A stretch of 64,000 nucleotides of DNA from Phytophthora colocasiae (Eukaryota > Oomycota > Peronosporomycetes > Peronosporales > Peronosporaceae). Below the pieces are notes generated by a model, which ran no database searches, was not told the origin of the DNA, and saw nothing but the letters and a program-made list of their open reading frames with translations. Of the stretch, positions 47,739-58,000 are shown one piece after another (the first letter of the stretch is position 1; the number at the start of each line of letters is the position of its first letter). Where the stretch lies: positions 1,178,001-1,242,000 of the forward strand of contig JAGKQI010000099.1 of NCBI GenBank assembly GCA_018806915.1. The letters are read 5' to 3'. The translations under genes and the position numbers were made by a program.

Positions 47739-49977
47739 TGATACACAAGCGACGGAGAAGGTTTACAGCCTCTGAAGGGATCCACAAGCGCTTGTCTCTT
47801 CGTATCACCCCGTCGTCACCTTTATCCAAAGTTCTCCGTTCAGACAGGTTGCTAAACTGCTGCTGGGCAGCCGATATGCTGTCCATTGTGGGCCAAACAA
47901 AATTGTCATCGTCGAGAGGTCGCAGCTGTAACCGTTCTTGTTGCTGCTGTCTGCGAGTCGTCACTCGACGCACGCTGAGTGTCGTTGTTGGGCGTGCCCA
48001 TCGGGATACCATGTCAGTCCAGACGTTGTCTTCGCCGGCGATGTGATGAATCTCGTAGCGGAACTCTCCAAGTTTCATAGCCCAGCGAAGTAACTTTCCT
48101 CGTATGTGCTTCTTCACTGTTTCATCGGGGGCGAAAACGTGTATCAAATTGCGATGGTCACAGAATAGACGAAAACCTGCTGGCCGGAGAAGAAGGTGTG
48201 GTAGCTTATCACAAGCTGCCACAATGACAAATGCCTCTTTCTCAATGACGGACCAGTTTTCTTGTGAACCTGAGAACGTCCCACTAAGGCAATGCAACAG
48301 TCGATGCTTCTGTGATGCAACCGTTTTGTCGTTCCTCCATTGTTCAACGTCCGTCACGATAACACTCCACGCTTCGTCAGAAGCATCTGTGAACACCGAC
48401 AGTACTCCGTCATTGCTGGGGTGCGCCAACATAGCAGCACTCGCCAAGCACTCCTTTACTCTAGCGAATGCATCGCGTTTATTATCAGTAAACTCCACTG
48501 GTAGTCGTGCTGCAGCACGCTTCGTCCTTTTACCTGATCCCAGAGTCACATCAAGACGCTTCTGCAGCACTTTCACGTTTCCAGCATAGCCTATAAGACT
48601 GTCACGTAACCAATTGCACGCACAGAGGAATTGCTGTAGGTCTCCGGCAGTAGTGGGTAACGGCATTGAACGCAGTACTGTAACTCGTCCTGGGTCATGA
48701 CGAACTCCTTCGCCATCTATGATCTTACCGCACCATTTCACCGAGCGTTGGAAAAGAGACGACTTCGAGGCGCTCAACTTGAGGCCGAAGTCATTCATCA
48801 GTGTAAACAGTTCCTCCAATTTCTCCAGATATGTGTCAACGTCTTTCGCGTACAGCAGTAAGTCGTCGATCCAAATCAGTAGATGTTTGTATAGCAGCTT
48901 CTCAAAACAACTCTCCATAGTTCGTTGAAAGTGCAGCGCTGCGTCACTGCATCCTTGAGGGACGCGAGTTGGAGTGTACACTTTTGCATCTGTCATGTAA
49001 CTCAGCAATTCCTGACTTGCCTTTGCCAACGGAAGCTGCCAAAATCCTTTTATGAAGTCGAATAAACCGAAGAACAGCATGTCTTTCACGTGCTCTGTAA
49101 TCACCTGTAAGATAGGCATCACGCCTGCAATGGGTTCCGTCATGGCATTCAGCGGTCGATAGTCACTTGTCTGTCGTAGCTCGTCCTTGCCAGGCTTCTT
49201 GACAGGCAACGCTGGACAGGCCCATCGACTTGAGGAATTTTCGTACACCCACCCCAATCGTACTAGCTCCTCATTAAACTCCCGTAGAAACTTTCTTATG
49301 TGAGGTGGATACGCTCTCGGCTTGCATCGAAATGGGGTAGAGCCCTTCTTCAATCGTATTTCGAGTGGTGGCACCTTTGCCGGTGGATCTGGTCCAAGAC
49401 GAAGCCTCCAAATATCGTACATGTAGACAATTGTGCGCAGTTTGTCTTCCTTTTCGACCGGGAAACCAATCTCAAGAGCTGTAGCAATCATTCCTTCAAC
49501 AGCCTGACGGACCTCTCGGTCAGGTGTGCAACCACTGCAGAAGTCGTTTTCAACTGTTATAGGATCGTCGTCATTCGCTGAGGTTTGTTCAGCTAACTGC
49601 TCCAGCTGCCTATCGATGCTGATACCCAAATCGTTAAGTATATCCTCGCCCACGATAAACTCATCTTCATTCTCCTGAATCACTAGAACCTCATACGGTT
49701 TAACGGGTCTCACAGGCCCAGTCGCAGTATGGATCATGATCTGTAATTGCACAGATTCCTTGGATTGAATCGTGTGCCCGCCCACAGTCTTGCAAATAGT
49801 GGGTTTAGTCAGCGTGGTGGTTTTCACAAGACCACCCAACTTCTGAAGCTTCATCAAATTGCGAGCACTGATGATGCTCTTTTCGGCCCCAGTATCCGCG
49901 CAATAGGGCATGGACAGTCTCTCTTCGAGGACAATAATCTTGTCGTGTTCCAAGAGACAGTCCTTGATGCGCTTCAA
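47452..49977 (-). pseudogene. Protease, reverse transcriptase and RNase H, element 2
   Basis: The frame (841 codons) has the retropepsin site MPYCADTGAEKSIISARNLM, RT palm motif LLIWIDDLLLYAKDVD, connection (CACNWLRDSLIGYAGNVKVL), and RNase H (SVFTDASDEAWSVIVTDVEQ, LFCDHRNLIHVFAPDETVKK, DNVWTDMVSRW). It enters the integrase zinc module at CIIAHCG, where a one-base shift sends it out of frame. It begins in-frame with gag, just one codon after the gag TGA (49981-49983). No methionine is needed if gag-pol is a fusion. Confidence 0.85.
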
Positions 49978-49980
49978 CCT

Positions 49981-50988
49981 TCACGCCTCAGTCTTGGGGC
50001 GTTTCGAGCCTTTATTACTGTCGCGGCGTTCATGCATCTCACGCAAAAGAACTTTCTTCTCGTCTTTAGTTGCACTTGGACACCGAGTGAGCCAGTGGTC
50101 CCCTTTACATTTGAGGCACCCACCGGTTGGCGGCTTAGAGTCTACTGCCTTCCCATTATTCTGCTTCCAGGAAGCAGCTTTAGCAGGCTGTTTGCCGTTA
50201 ACCTTTTCCACTTTCCGGTGTTTAAGCCGAGGTTGGGGCGATTCACTGTCGTTCGTGTTGTCTTTCCTCTTGCGGTCGCTCTGGTCTTTCGTCCGTGAGC
50301 GTTTACGACGCTGAAAGTCACGGTCCTGTTCAAATGCTTTCGCCAGTATGAGCTTGAACAGCTCCTTCTCACAATCCTTGGCCACTCTAGCCTGATACTT
50401 GACTGTGGTTGTCACCTCGTCACGCAAGCTGCGCGGTTGGAGTGACTCCATCAATAACTTGCACTTCAGACGGGAGCCTTCGTTTCCGGTGAAAACTCTG
50501 CCAACCTTGTTCCTCTATGAATTCTCTGCTTCGAGCAAAAATTGCATTATTCGCTCTTTTACGTCGCTCTCGGTCATGTCGATAGTTACATTTGTCTTGA
50601 ACACAGTCGCGACGTCTGGAACAGAGTTGTTCTTGACTGACGAAATGATTTCGTCAATTTTTGTCAGGATGAAATCATCACTGACGGTATCAACGTTGAC
50701 ATTCCAGTCGAAGTCACACCAAACTCCAAGAAGTCGCTTGTCGAACGACTTCTTCACACTGACAAGCACCTCCGCCATTTTATCCGTGTCGTTATTGCAT
50801 CTCATCGCCACCTCGTCCTCGTACTCGCGTCGAAGTTTCCGCCACCGCACTAAGGCGGCATGCGAAGTGCTCTTCAACTGCGGAGCAGCGAGTGGCATGA
50901 ACAAAGCCATCGGTACAGTCGAACTTCCAGAAGAACCTGCCGTAGCTGGTGTCGGAAGAGTCGGGGTGTTGCGTGTTGTTCTTGTCAT
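49981..50988 (-). pseudogene. Gag of chromodomain element 2 with internal amber codon
   Basis: One minus-strand frame runs from 50988 to 49981 apart from a TAG at 50515-50517. The N-terminal capsid-like half (TSHAALVRWRKLRREYEDEV) resembles gag of element 1. The C-terminal half is Lys/Arg-rich with a CCHC knuckle CLKCKGDHWLTRC (about 50110-50075). It ends with TGA at 49981, in the same frame as pol. Element 1 has no stop at that boundary, which favours a nonsense mutation over programmed readthrough. Confidence 0.8.
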
Positions 50989-51016
50989 CTTTGGCCTTAA
51001 CTGCTAAAGAATTCTT

Positions 51017-51434
51017 TGTAGTAGGTAGCGCTCGAAAGAAAACCCAAAGACACTCGAAGGAAGCTGGCACTTCCTGTAAAGTATTATCGCCGAGTGTATT
51101 GAGCTGTCGACGAGCTGTCAAAAATGAAAACTGAGAAAACTAAAACATGTATCCCGACTTGCTACGCTACACTACCATCACCAGCGTCCTAGTGATGGTA
51201 TTCTATACGATAAAACTTCAACTGTGCCAGCTTGGGTAGACGAACAACTCAGGAGAACAGCCGGTAGAGCGTTAAACCACAATGACTTAACAGTAGGTGC
51301 TCAACTTCAACGCCATTGTCCTCTGAGCCACATCAATGTGGCTGACTGCAACCACATGATGCCGGTCAACATTGTTGTCGTACCCGACTGCATTGCGTGG
51401 GCATGGTTGGGCTTTCACACCACGACCCACTACA
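51017..51434 (-). repeat. 5' LTR of chromodomain element 2
   Basis: 418 bp, pairs with 45706-46123. Immediately inside it (51016 downward, minus strand) is AAGAATTCTTTAGC rather than a TGG-initial tRNA primer site. Confidence 0.9.
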
Positions 51435-52355
51435 AATCGCCATAGAGGTTGAGGGACGCTTCGTCAGTTGTTTCACTAACTTCACAGGGACAGATTGCTC
51501 ACGCTCCATCCGTTCCGTCGTCGGTGGTGCTTCTCCTCGTAGTTTTCGCCGTTCCGTCAGCTTCTTTAGTGCAATGTTCGCTTGCTTCCGACGTTCTTGC
51601 AGCACCCGCTCTCGTTTCGCCTCTTGATTGGTCTTGACGGACTGCCGTTCATCGAGTTTCTCTTTTCGACGCTGTCGAGCCGCTCGTCGTGCTGTTCGTC
51701 GTCGCAGTCTCCGTTCAGTCGTCACTCGTCGTCGTTTAGTTGCTCGTTCTTCGCCGTCCGGTTCAGAATGAATCGCGCCTTCTCCAGTTTGACCAACTTC
51801 GTTCTCACCATGCTCGTGTGACCATCCGCCTTCTCCAGTTTCGATCGGTTCGTGTTCTGTTGGTGCTTTCCCACCGACATTCGCGCCTTCTCCACTTTCA
51901 AAGCTACTTACTGCATCAATCAAGGCCTCATTCGCAATATTCTTTGCTCGCAGCACGTCACCGCTGGTCTCTTTCGGCGTTATTCCAGTGTTTGTGCGAC
52001 TGGCTGGTATTTCATCGTTTGCGTCATCACTCACCGCTTTTCCTGTGTCCCCGGGTTGGCTAGTGTCTGTATTCGTTGTCGTTGTCACTTCAGGGATCAA
52101 CACTTCCGTCATTCCTTCCAATCGGATACACCGGTACCTCGTTGAAGCCATCGCCGGTCGCACCGTTGCCACATATATCGCTGCTCGTTCCTCATCTCTT
52201 TCCGTTCGTTCATCCATCATTCTCTTTATCGTTCGCGGCACTCCGTCATCCTTCATCACCACCGTCGGCATCTCAACTCTCTTAGGTTCATCGTCATTCT
52301 CGGTGTTTTTCGGTCGGAGAGTCGCTTGCTGATCCGGACGCTGTATCTCCGTCAC
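51435..52355 (-). pseudogene. N-terminal pol region of gypsy element A (between gag and protease)
   Basis: This charged, Arg/Glu/Thr-rich frame (for example RRRVTTERRLRRRTARRAAR) follows gag with a one-base frame change at 52355-52357, where the gag TAG overlaps. A -1 shift from gag would enter it, so it probably forms the start of Pol. It is cut at 51435 by chromodomain element 2 and continues into the protease at 45705. No domain is recognised before the protease. Confidence 0.6.
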
Positions 52356-54061
52356 TACGCCCGGGCATCGTTTTCCGCCGGCTTCTTCGTCTCCTCAGCC
52401 CGCTGTTTCAGGTATGCGTCGTTCCGCTTTTTCGCATCGGGATTGGGACAGTCTCTAGCGAAATGCCCTCTCTGATAACACGCGTAGCACTTCGGTTCAT
52501 TCGGACACTGCGCTGACCAGTGAGTGTTTTGTCCGCAGTGGAAACACGGCCGGTTCTTCGCATCTCCTCGTTCTCGTCGCGCTTCCACCATTCTCGTTGT
52601 TCCGTGCAATCGGTCCTCAGCGGCCACCATCTTCGTAGCTGCTGTTGTCGGCGTTGTCATCACTTTGGGTCGTTTCGTCCGAGTTTCCTTCACCTCGTCC
52701 TCACTGCTAGAATCAGTCGCTACTCGTTTGGACGCCTTCTTCGTTTTCTGCGGTTTTGCATCTGTCTTGGACTTTGACTTCGCTCGCTGTTTCTCAACTC
52801 GTTTCTTGCCAGCGTTCCCAGGTACAGCCCAGAATCGACCATTCCACTTTTGTCCCGGTGGTAACTCGTACACTCCAGCCGGCCTATTATACACTCCCTG
52901 TTGATTCGTGCACACCGCTAAAGCATTTGGTTGTCCAGTTGGTGTCGTCTTTCCTTCCTCCACGTTCTGAGTTCCATCCGCAGGTATAGCCAGCGTGCCG
53001 ACTCCAGGAATGATCACCATTCTACTACCATCCCCAGGTGGTTGAGTCTGTGTGTCCGGATTCATCGGCTGTGTTCCAGTCACGTAGTCCATAGGATCAT
53101 CGATTTCCGTGGCCTTCTCGACCGCTTCTTCTAAGGTCGTTGGTACAGGCGGCTGCTTCACTAGCTGTCGCACAGTACGCTCCAAACATCGGTAAAACTG
53201 TGCTAAAAACACTCGTTCACTAACTTCGTTTCGGTCTGCAGCTTCTCGCAATCCTGCCGCGAAATCGGCATACGGTTCTTTGTGAAACCTATAGCGCGCA
53301 TTCACTCGAGCTTCGGCAGCAGATTTGTCAATCCGGGGTCCATATCGTCTCAACAAGGCTACCTTCAGCTTCGTCCTGGTACGATCCCGTTGATGCATTC
53401 TTCGATCCATATTCACCCACCATCGTGCAGCACTCTCCATTAATTTGTTGCCAAGAATAAAGTACAGTGAGCGATCCGACCATTCGCCACGTCCTGATTC
53501 CTTTGCTCCCTTCAAAGCCAGATCCACCCGATCAATCCACGTCGATACTGAAGCTCTCGGTGTCGGCGTGAAGCTCGGTAGTTCCAAATCCTTAATGTTC
53601 CGTGGTCGCTGACGTCGATGCGGTTCTCTTCGTTTGCGTCGCCCGTATCGTTCACGTCGCTCGCGTTGTCCATGACGCCTTTCATGTCGTGGTGATCGTC
53701 GGACCCGTCGTCGTGCTACATACGCGTCCTCTTCAGATCCACCCGTTCCGCTGGAGCTTGCTCCGCTACTGGAACTGCTGCTTTCATCACTTTCATCAGA
53801 ATAACTGCGCCGTCCGCGTCGGTCATCATCAGAGCTGTCTCTCCCGGAGCTTCCTCCTCCATCAGAATAGTCGTCGTCTGATACCGTTTGTTGAGAGCGT
53901 GGTCGTCGCTCCTGTTGACGTCGTTCGTATCGTTCTTCACGGTGTTCTTCATTGTGGTTGCGTCGTCCACGTTCCTGATGGTGTTCTTGGCCCCGTGTTC
54001 GTTGTCGCGATCTGCGTTCATCATACTCATCGTCAGCATCCTCATCATCATACTTACCGTT

Positions 54062-54111
<50 letters not shown>

Positions 54112-54639
54112 GTCGACGATTCTGAGTACCGGTACGTACGCGATCTGATCGTCGCTTTTTCCCTCGTGATACCAAGTTTTGCCGAGGTGCTCGTTGTTTC
54201 TGAGTCTTGTAGCGTACGCGATCCGTTCGTTGTTCCCCTCCTTGTGATACCAAGTTTTGCCAAGGATCTCGTTGTTTCCGAGATTTGCGGAGTACGCGAT
54301 CCGTTTGTTCTCCTCCTCGTGATACCAAGTTTTGCCGAGGATCCCGTCGTTTACGAGATTTGCGGAGTTCATGATCCGTTTGTTGCCTTTTGCCTCGTGA
54401 TACCAAGTTTTGCCGAGGTGGCTGCGGTACTCTTCGTCGATTGCCAGCATCATCATGTCGTCGGCGACGTGAATTTCGTTCGTCGTCATCGTCATGTAGC
54501 TGGTCTTCATCTTCTTCGTATCCTCCGGATCGAACTGGTGGCAATGCTCGTTCTGCCACTACCGGTACTGGTTCCGCTTCGTCGACTCGACTACTAGCGC
54601 GTCCCCTAGCTCCATCCCGTCCTTCATTAGCGTTGACGT
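52355..54639 (-). CDS. Gag of gypsy element A (main part)
   Basis: The minus-strand frame encodes about 760 residues. The N-terminal 330 are extremely charged and repetitive: four copies of a unit with QNLVSRG (about 54165-54420), an Asp run encoded by a GAT repeat (plus-strand CAT/ATC at about 54061-54110), and RS/RE stretches. The capsid region follows (PSFTPTPRASVSTWIDRVDL, AARWWVNMDRRM). Two CCHC knuckles lie near the end (CFHCGQNTHWSAQC and CYACYQRGHFARDC). It ends at TAG 52355-52357. The apparent extension to 54703 is copia LTR; the true N-terminus lies at 60051-60544 beyond copia element 1. Confidence 0.8.
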
Positions 54640-54956
54640 TTTGAGCCGACGGGTTCTGGAGACTTCCCGGAGAAGAACTTTCGCCTGTGTCAGGTTCCGT
54701 CACGGTTGAGTGACAGGAAGGCCAGTGACCATCTTGATCGATGGGTCCAGCCTAAAGGAGGTTTTGTGCCCGAGGCTTTCCTCCTAATTACAATCAATAT
54801 TACTTTGGAATTTACCTTCTACACAACAAGTCTATTCCTTTCTTACCTCTTTCTGGAGAACGAGAACACTCGACGCACCAAGGAGACGCTGGAGTACCTG
54901 CACAACAACAAGGAGCAGGAAGACAAGACAAAGGACAAGTGTGCTAAAAGCTGCTA
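54640..54956 (+). repeat. 5' LTR of copia element 1
   Basis: 317 bp, pairs with 59734-60050. An 83-codon frame in both LTRs (MSDRKASDHLDRW...) is repeat-derived. Confidence 0.92.
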
Positions 54957-54971
54957 GGTTATGAGCCCAAG
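54957..54971 (+). other. Primer-binding site of copia element 1 (half-tRNA type)
   Basis: GGTTATGAGCCCAAG abuts the LTR. It is the same site as in copia element 2 and complements an anticodon arm with loop CTCATAA (anticodon CAU, Met). The tRNA 3' CCA end is not matched, so priming from an internal cut of initiator-Met tRNA is likely. Confidence 0.65.
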
Positions 54972-55027
54972 CTCTACTTGGCTGTGATCGAGTAAATAAG
55001 TTACGACTAAGACTGCAACGGGATAAC

Positions 55028-58000
55028 ATGGCTGCTGCTCAACCAGTGATTCGAGGTAGCTCCAAGGCCCCAAGGTTTGAGGGGACTTTCGAGCTGTACA
55101 AGGTGGAACTCCAGTTGTATCTGGAAGAACGTGAAGCGTGGGATGTCGTGACCGGAACGGAAACCCGCCACGCCAACGATCAAGACCAACAAGCAATTTT
55201 CGACAAAAGAAACCGACTTGCTAAGGCTGCGATCCTGCGAGGATTACGCGGGTGTCAAGACGACGAAGTAAACAAGATCTGCTCGATGGATACCGCAAAG
55301 GCAATGTGGGATACCATCACGGCTGATAAGACGCAGAGAGACTATTCGTACGTGGCGATGCTGCGGGCGCAACTCTACAATACCAAGCACGTGAAAGGCC
55401 AGCCGCTGACCGAGTACCTGACGGCAATGAACAGACTTCGGCAGCAGATTGGCAGCATGGGAGCAACTCACGTAGTGGACGAGGAGGAGATGTTGAGAGT
55501 ATTGACAATGGGTGTGACGCTGTCGCATCCAGAGCTCGTGGAGCAATTCGACTTGCCGGCAAGGCAGGGAACGCCGCTGACGCTGCAGCAGTTTACGAAC
55601 GCGTTGAGGTCAAAGGATGAGAGGATTCGAATGGCTGAAGCAATGCGCGGTGAAGTTGGTGAGCCACAAGCAGTGATGTGCGCTACGCCTGCTGCTGGAG
55701 AGAAAACGAAAAGGAACGAGCGGAGCGGGGGAGCGTGGAAGAAACGCAAGTGTTTCCACTGTGGCAAGCCTGGACACTTCAAGCAGCAGTGCTGGCACTA
55801 TTTGAATCAGTCCAAGAAGGTCGAGAGCGACGAGAAGAAGTCGGCGACCGACAGGAAGGACAAGAAGAAGAAGAAGTCAAAGAATGAAGACAAACCAGGT
55901 GTGAAGAATAATATGCTAATCCTGAACGAGAATGCACCAGAAATTATACGACGATATGCAAGTAGCAGCAGCAGCGACGACGATGATGAAGACGACGGAA
56001 ACTTTCCCATGGTTGGAATGGTGGCGAAGGTCGACGGCGCAGGCAATCGAAACGCGTGGATGCTGGACTGCGGGAGTTCGACGCATGTATGTGTCGACAA
56101 GAACTTGTACTCGAGCGTAAAGAAGTCGAAGGCAACGTTCAAGGTCTGGACTGGTGAGATCACAAAAGGTGTAATGTGTGGGACGGTGAAGCTGAACCTG
56201 CCGGACAAGAACGGCAAGATGGTGGAAGTCGAGTTACAGGATGTGAAATTCTCGCCTGCGGGGAGCGTCAACTTGATAAGTTTAGGCAAGCTGAGTGAGG
56301 GTTGGACGCCTTCGTTCAGTTCGGCTGAAGTAACGCCTCGCAAGTGTTGGTTGGATTCTGCTATTGGACGACTAGAGTTCGTGAAGCGTGGCTCTCACTA
56401 CTGGTTGGAAGCTGGATTGCCGGATGACATGGTAATGACAACGTTGAACGCCGATGCCAGTCCGCTGATGCGGTGGCACGAGCGCTTGGGACACTTGAAT
56501 GTGGCCGCGATTAAGGCTATGGTGGACCAGAAGTTGGTTGACGGCATGGACATTCCTGAGGAGTTGTTCAAGAAGCCGTTCCAGTGTTTGACTTGTATGT
56601 CAGCGAAGCGACGGCGCATGAGCTACAAGAAGAGCGCAAAGAACAAGAGGACGACGGTCAACTACGAACGTCTGATGTCGGATACATGTGACATGGGCAA
56701 GTACATACCTGGGTCTGGAGGCATTCGCTACTTTCAGTTGATACATGACGAGGGCTCACGGTATAAGTGGTGCTATCCGATTGTGAATAAGAGCGATGCC
56801 AACGCGAACACGATGAAGCTGATGAAGAAGTTGATTGCGCAAGGTCATCGGATAAAGACTTTCTCAAGCGACGGCGGTGGTGAGTTCGTGAACACGGAGC
56901 TCAAGAAGTTTCTGGAGGAGCACGGCATTGATTTTGTGCCAACTCACGCATACACACCCGAGGAGAACGCGCTTGTGGAGAAGCTGAACGGTGTACTGGC
57001 CAACAAGACTCGGACATCTATGCAGGCGGCGAACATGCCGAGCAAGTTGTGGCCTGAGGTGTTACAGTACATGAGCATGACCAAGGCACTGAACGGACTG
57101 ACCCCATCGGAGAAGTTGTACGGCAAGAAGCCGGACTTGACCAAGGTTCGTGTCTGTGGTGCTATTGGATTTGTGTATGTGCCGAAGCGCAAGGATAAGC
57201 TTAGCCCGAAGGCTGACCCGGCGTTATTGCTGGGATTCGCACACACCTCACCAGGTTATCGACTATTGCATTTGAGGACTGGGAGGATTGTGGAGGCGCG
57301 AGATGTGAAATTTCGTGAAGACGTGACAGTAAGCAGGAAGTACCTGGACTCGCTCCTAGCTGGACAGCACAAGACGTATCAGCACATTCCGTTTGTGCCT
57401 CTTCCGGTTGAATTTGTGGCAGAAGAGCATTTGCATGAAGGAAAAATGCGTGCAGTGAAGGAGAGTTTGCCGGACGACGTGAATGAGAAGTCCATGGCAG
57501 ATGACGACAATTGCAATGTGGAAAGTTCGTCGAGTGAGTCGGACGGAGATGAACTCGTAGAAGAACCTGTACAAGTTAGACCTGGACGAGCTGCTGGACG
57601 AAGAGCGAGACGGCAGCGTGCTGCGAACCAGCAACAACAACCAGTGAGAAGGTCCAACCGAGTGCGACAACAAAATGTAAGGCTTAGTAACTACCAGTTG
57701 CTAATGGGTGCTGAAGTTGAAGACCCGGCCAACGTCGAAGAGGCAATGGATTCGCCGCAGTGGAAGGACTGGGAAGATGCGCTCAAGAAGGAGTACGCGT
57801 CTTTGGTCAAGAACAGAACCTGGAAGCTGGTGAATCGCCCTAAGGACGACGATGGACGGTGGATCAAGGTCATGACTACCAAGTGGGTCCTGAAGGTGAA
57901 ACGTGATGAGCAAGGCAGAGTGCAGCGCTACAAGGCGAGACTGGTCGTACATGGATATGAACAACGATTTGGACATGAATACTGGAAGACATACTCACCT

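Larger units (their letters stand above)
45706..51434 (-). mobile_element. Ty3/Gypsy chromodomain element 2 inserted in gypsy element A
   Basis: LTRs at 45706-46123 and 51017-51434 are 418 bp with no difference seen by eye. The TSD is AATCG (45701-45705 and 51435-51439). The termini TGTAGT...ACTACA match those of chromodomain element 1. A purine tract (GAAGGGGGAC) abuts the 3' LTR at 46124. The gene order on the minus strand is gag, protease, RT, RNase H, integrase and chromodomain. Two in-frame nonsense codons and two frameshifts break the polyprotein. Confidence 0.92.

Noticed and set aside
54061..54110. Plus-strand poly-His/poly-Met-like ORFs across the CAT repeat
   Set aside because: They are antisense shadows of the Asp run in gypsy Gag.
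54706..54957. 83-codon ORF repeated at 59800-60051, with a hydrophobic segment
   Set aside because: It is contained in the copia LTR; duplication reflects the LTR pair, not a gene family.
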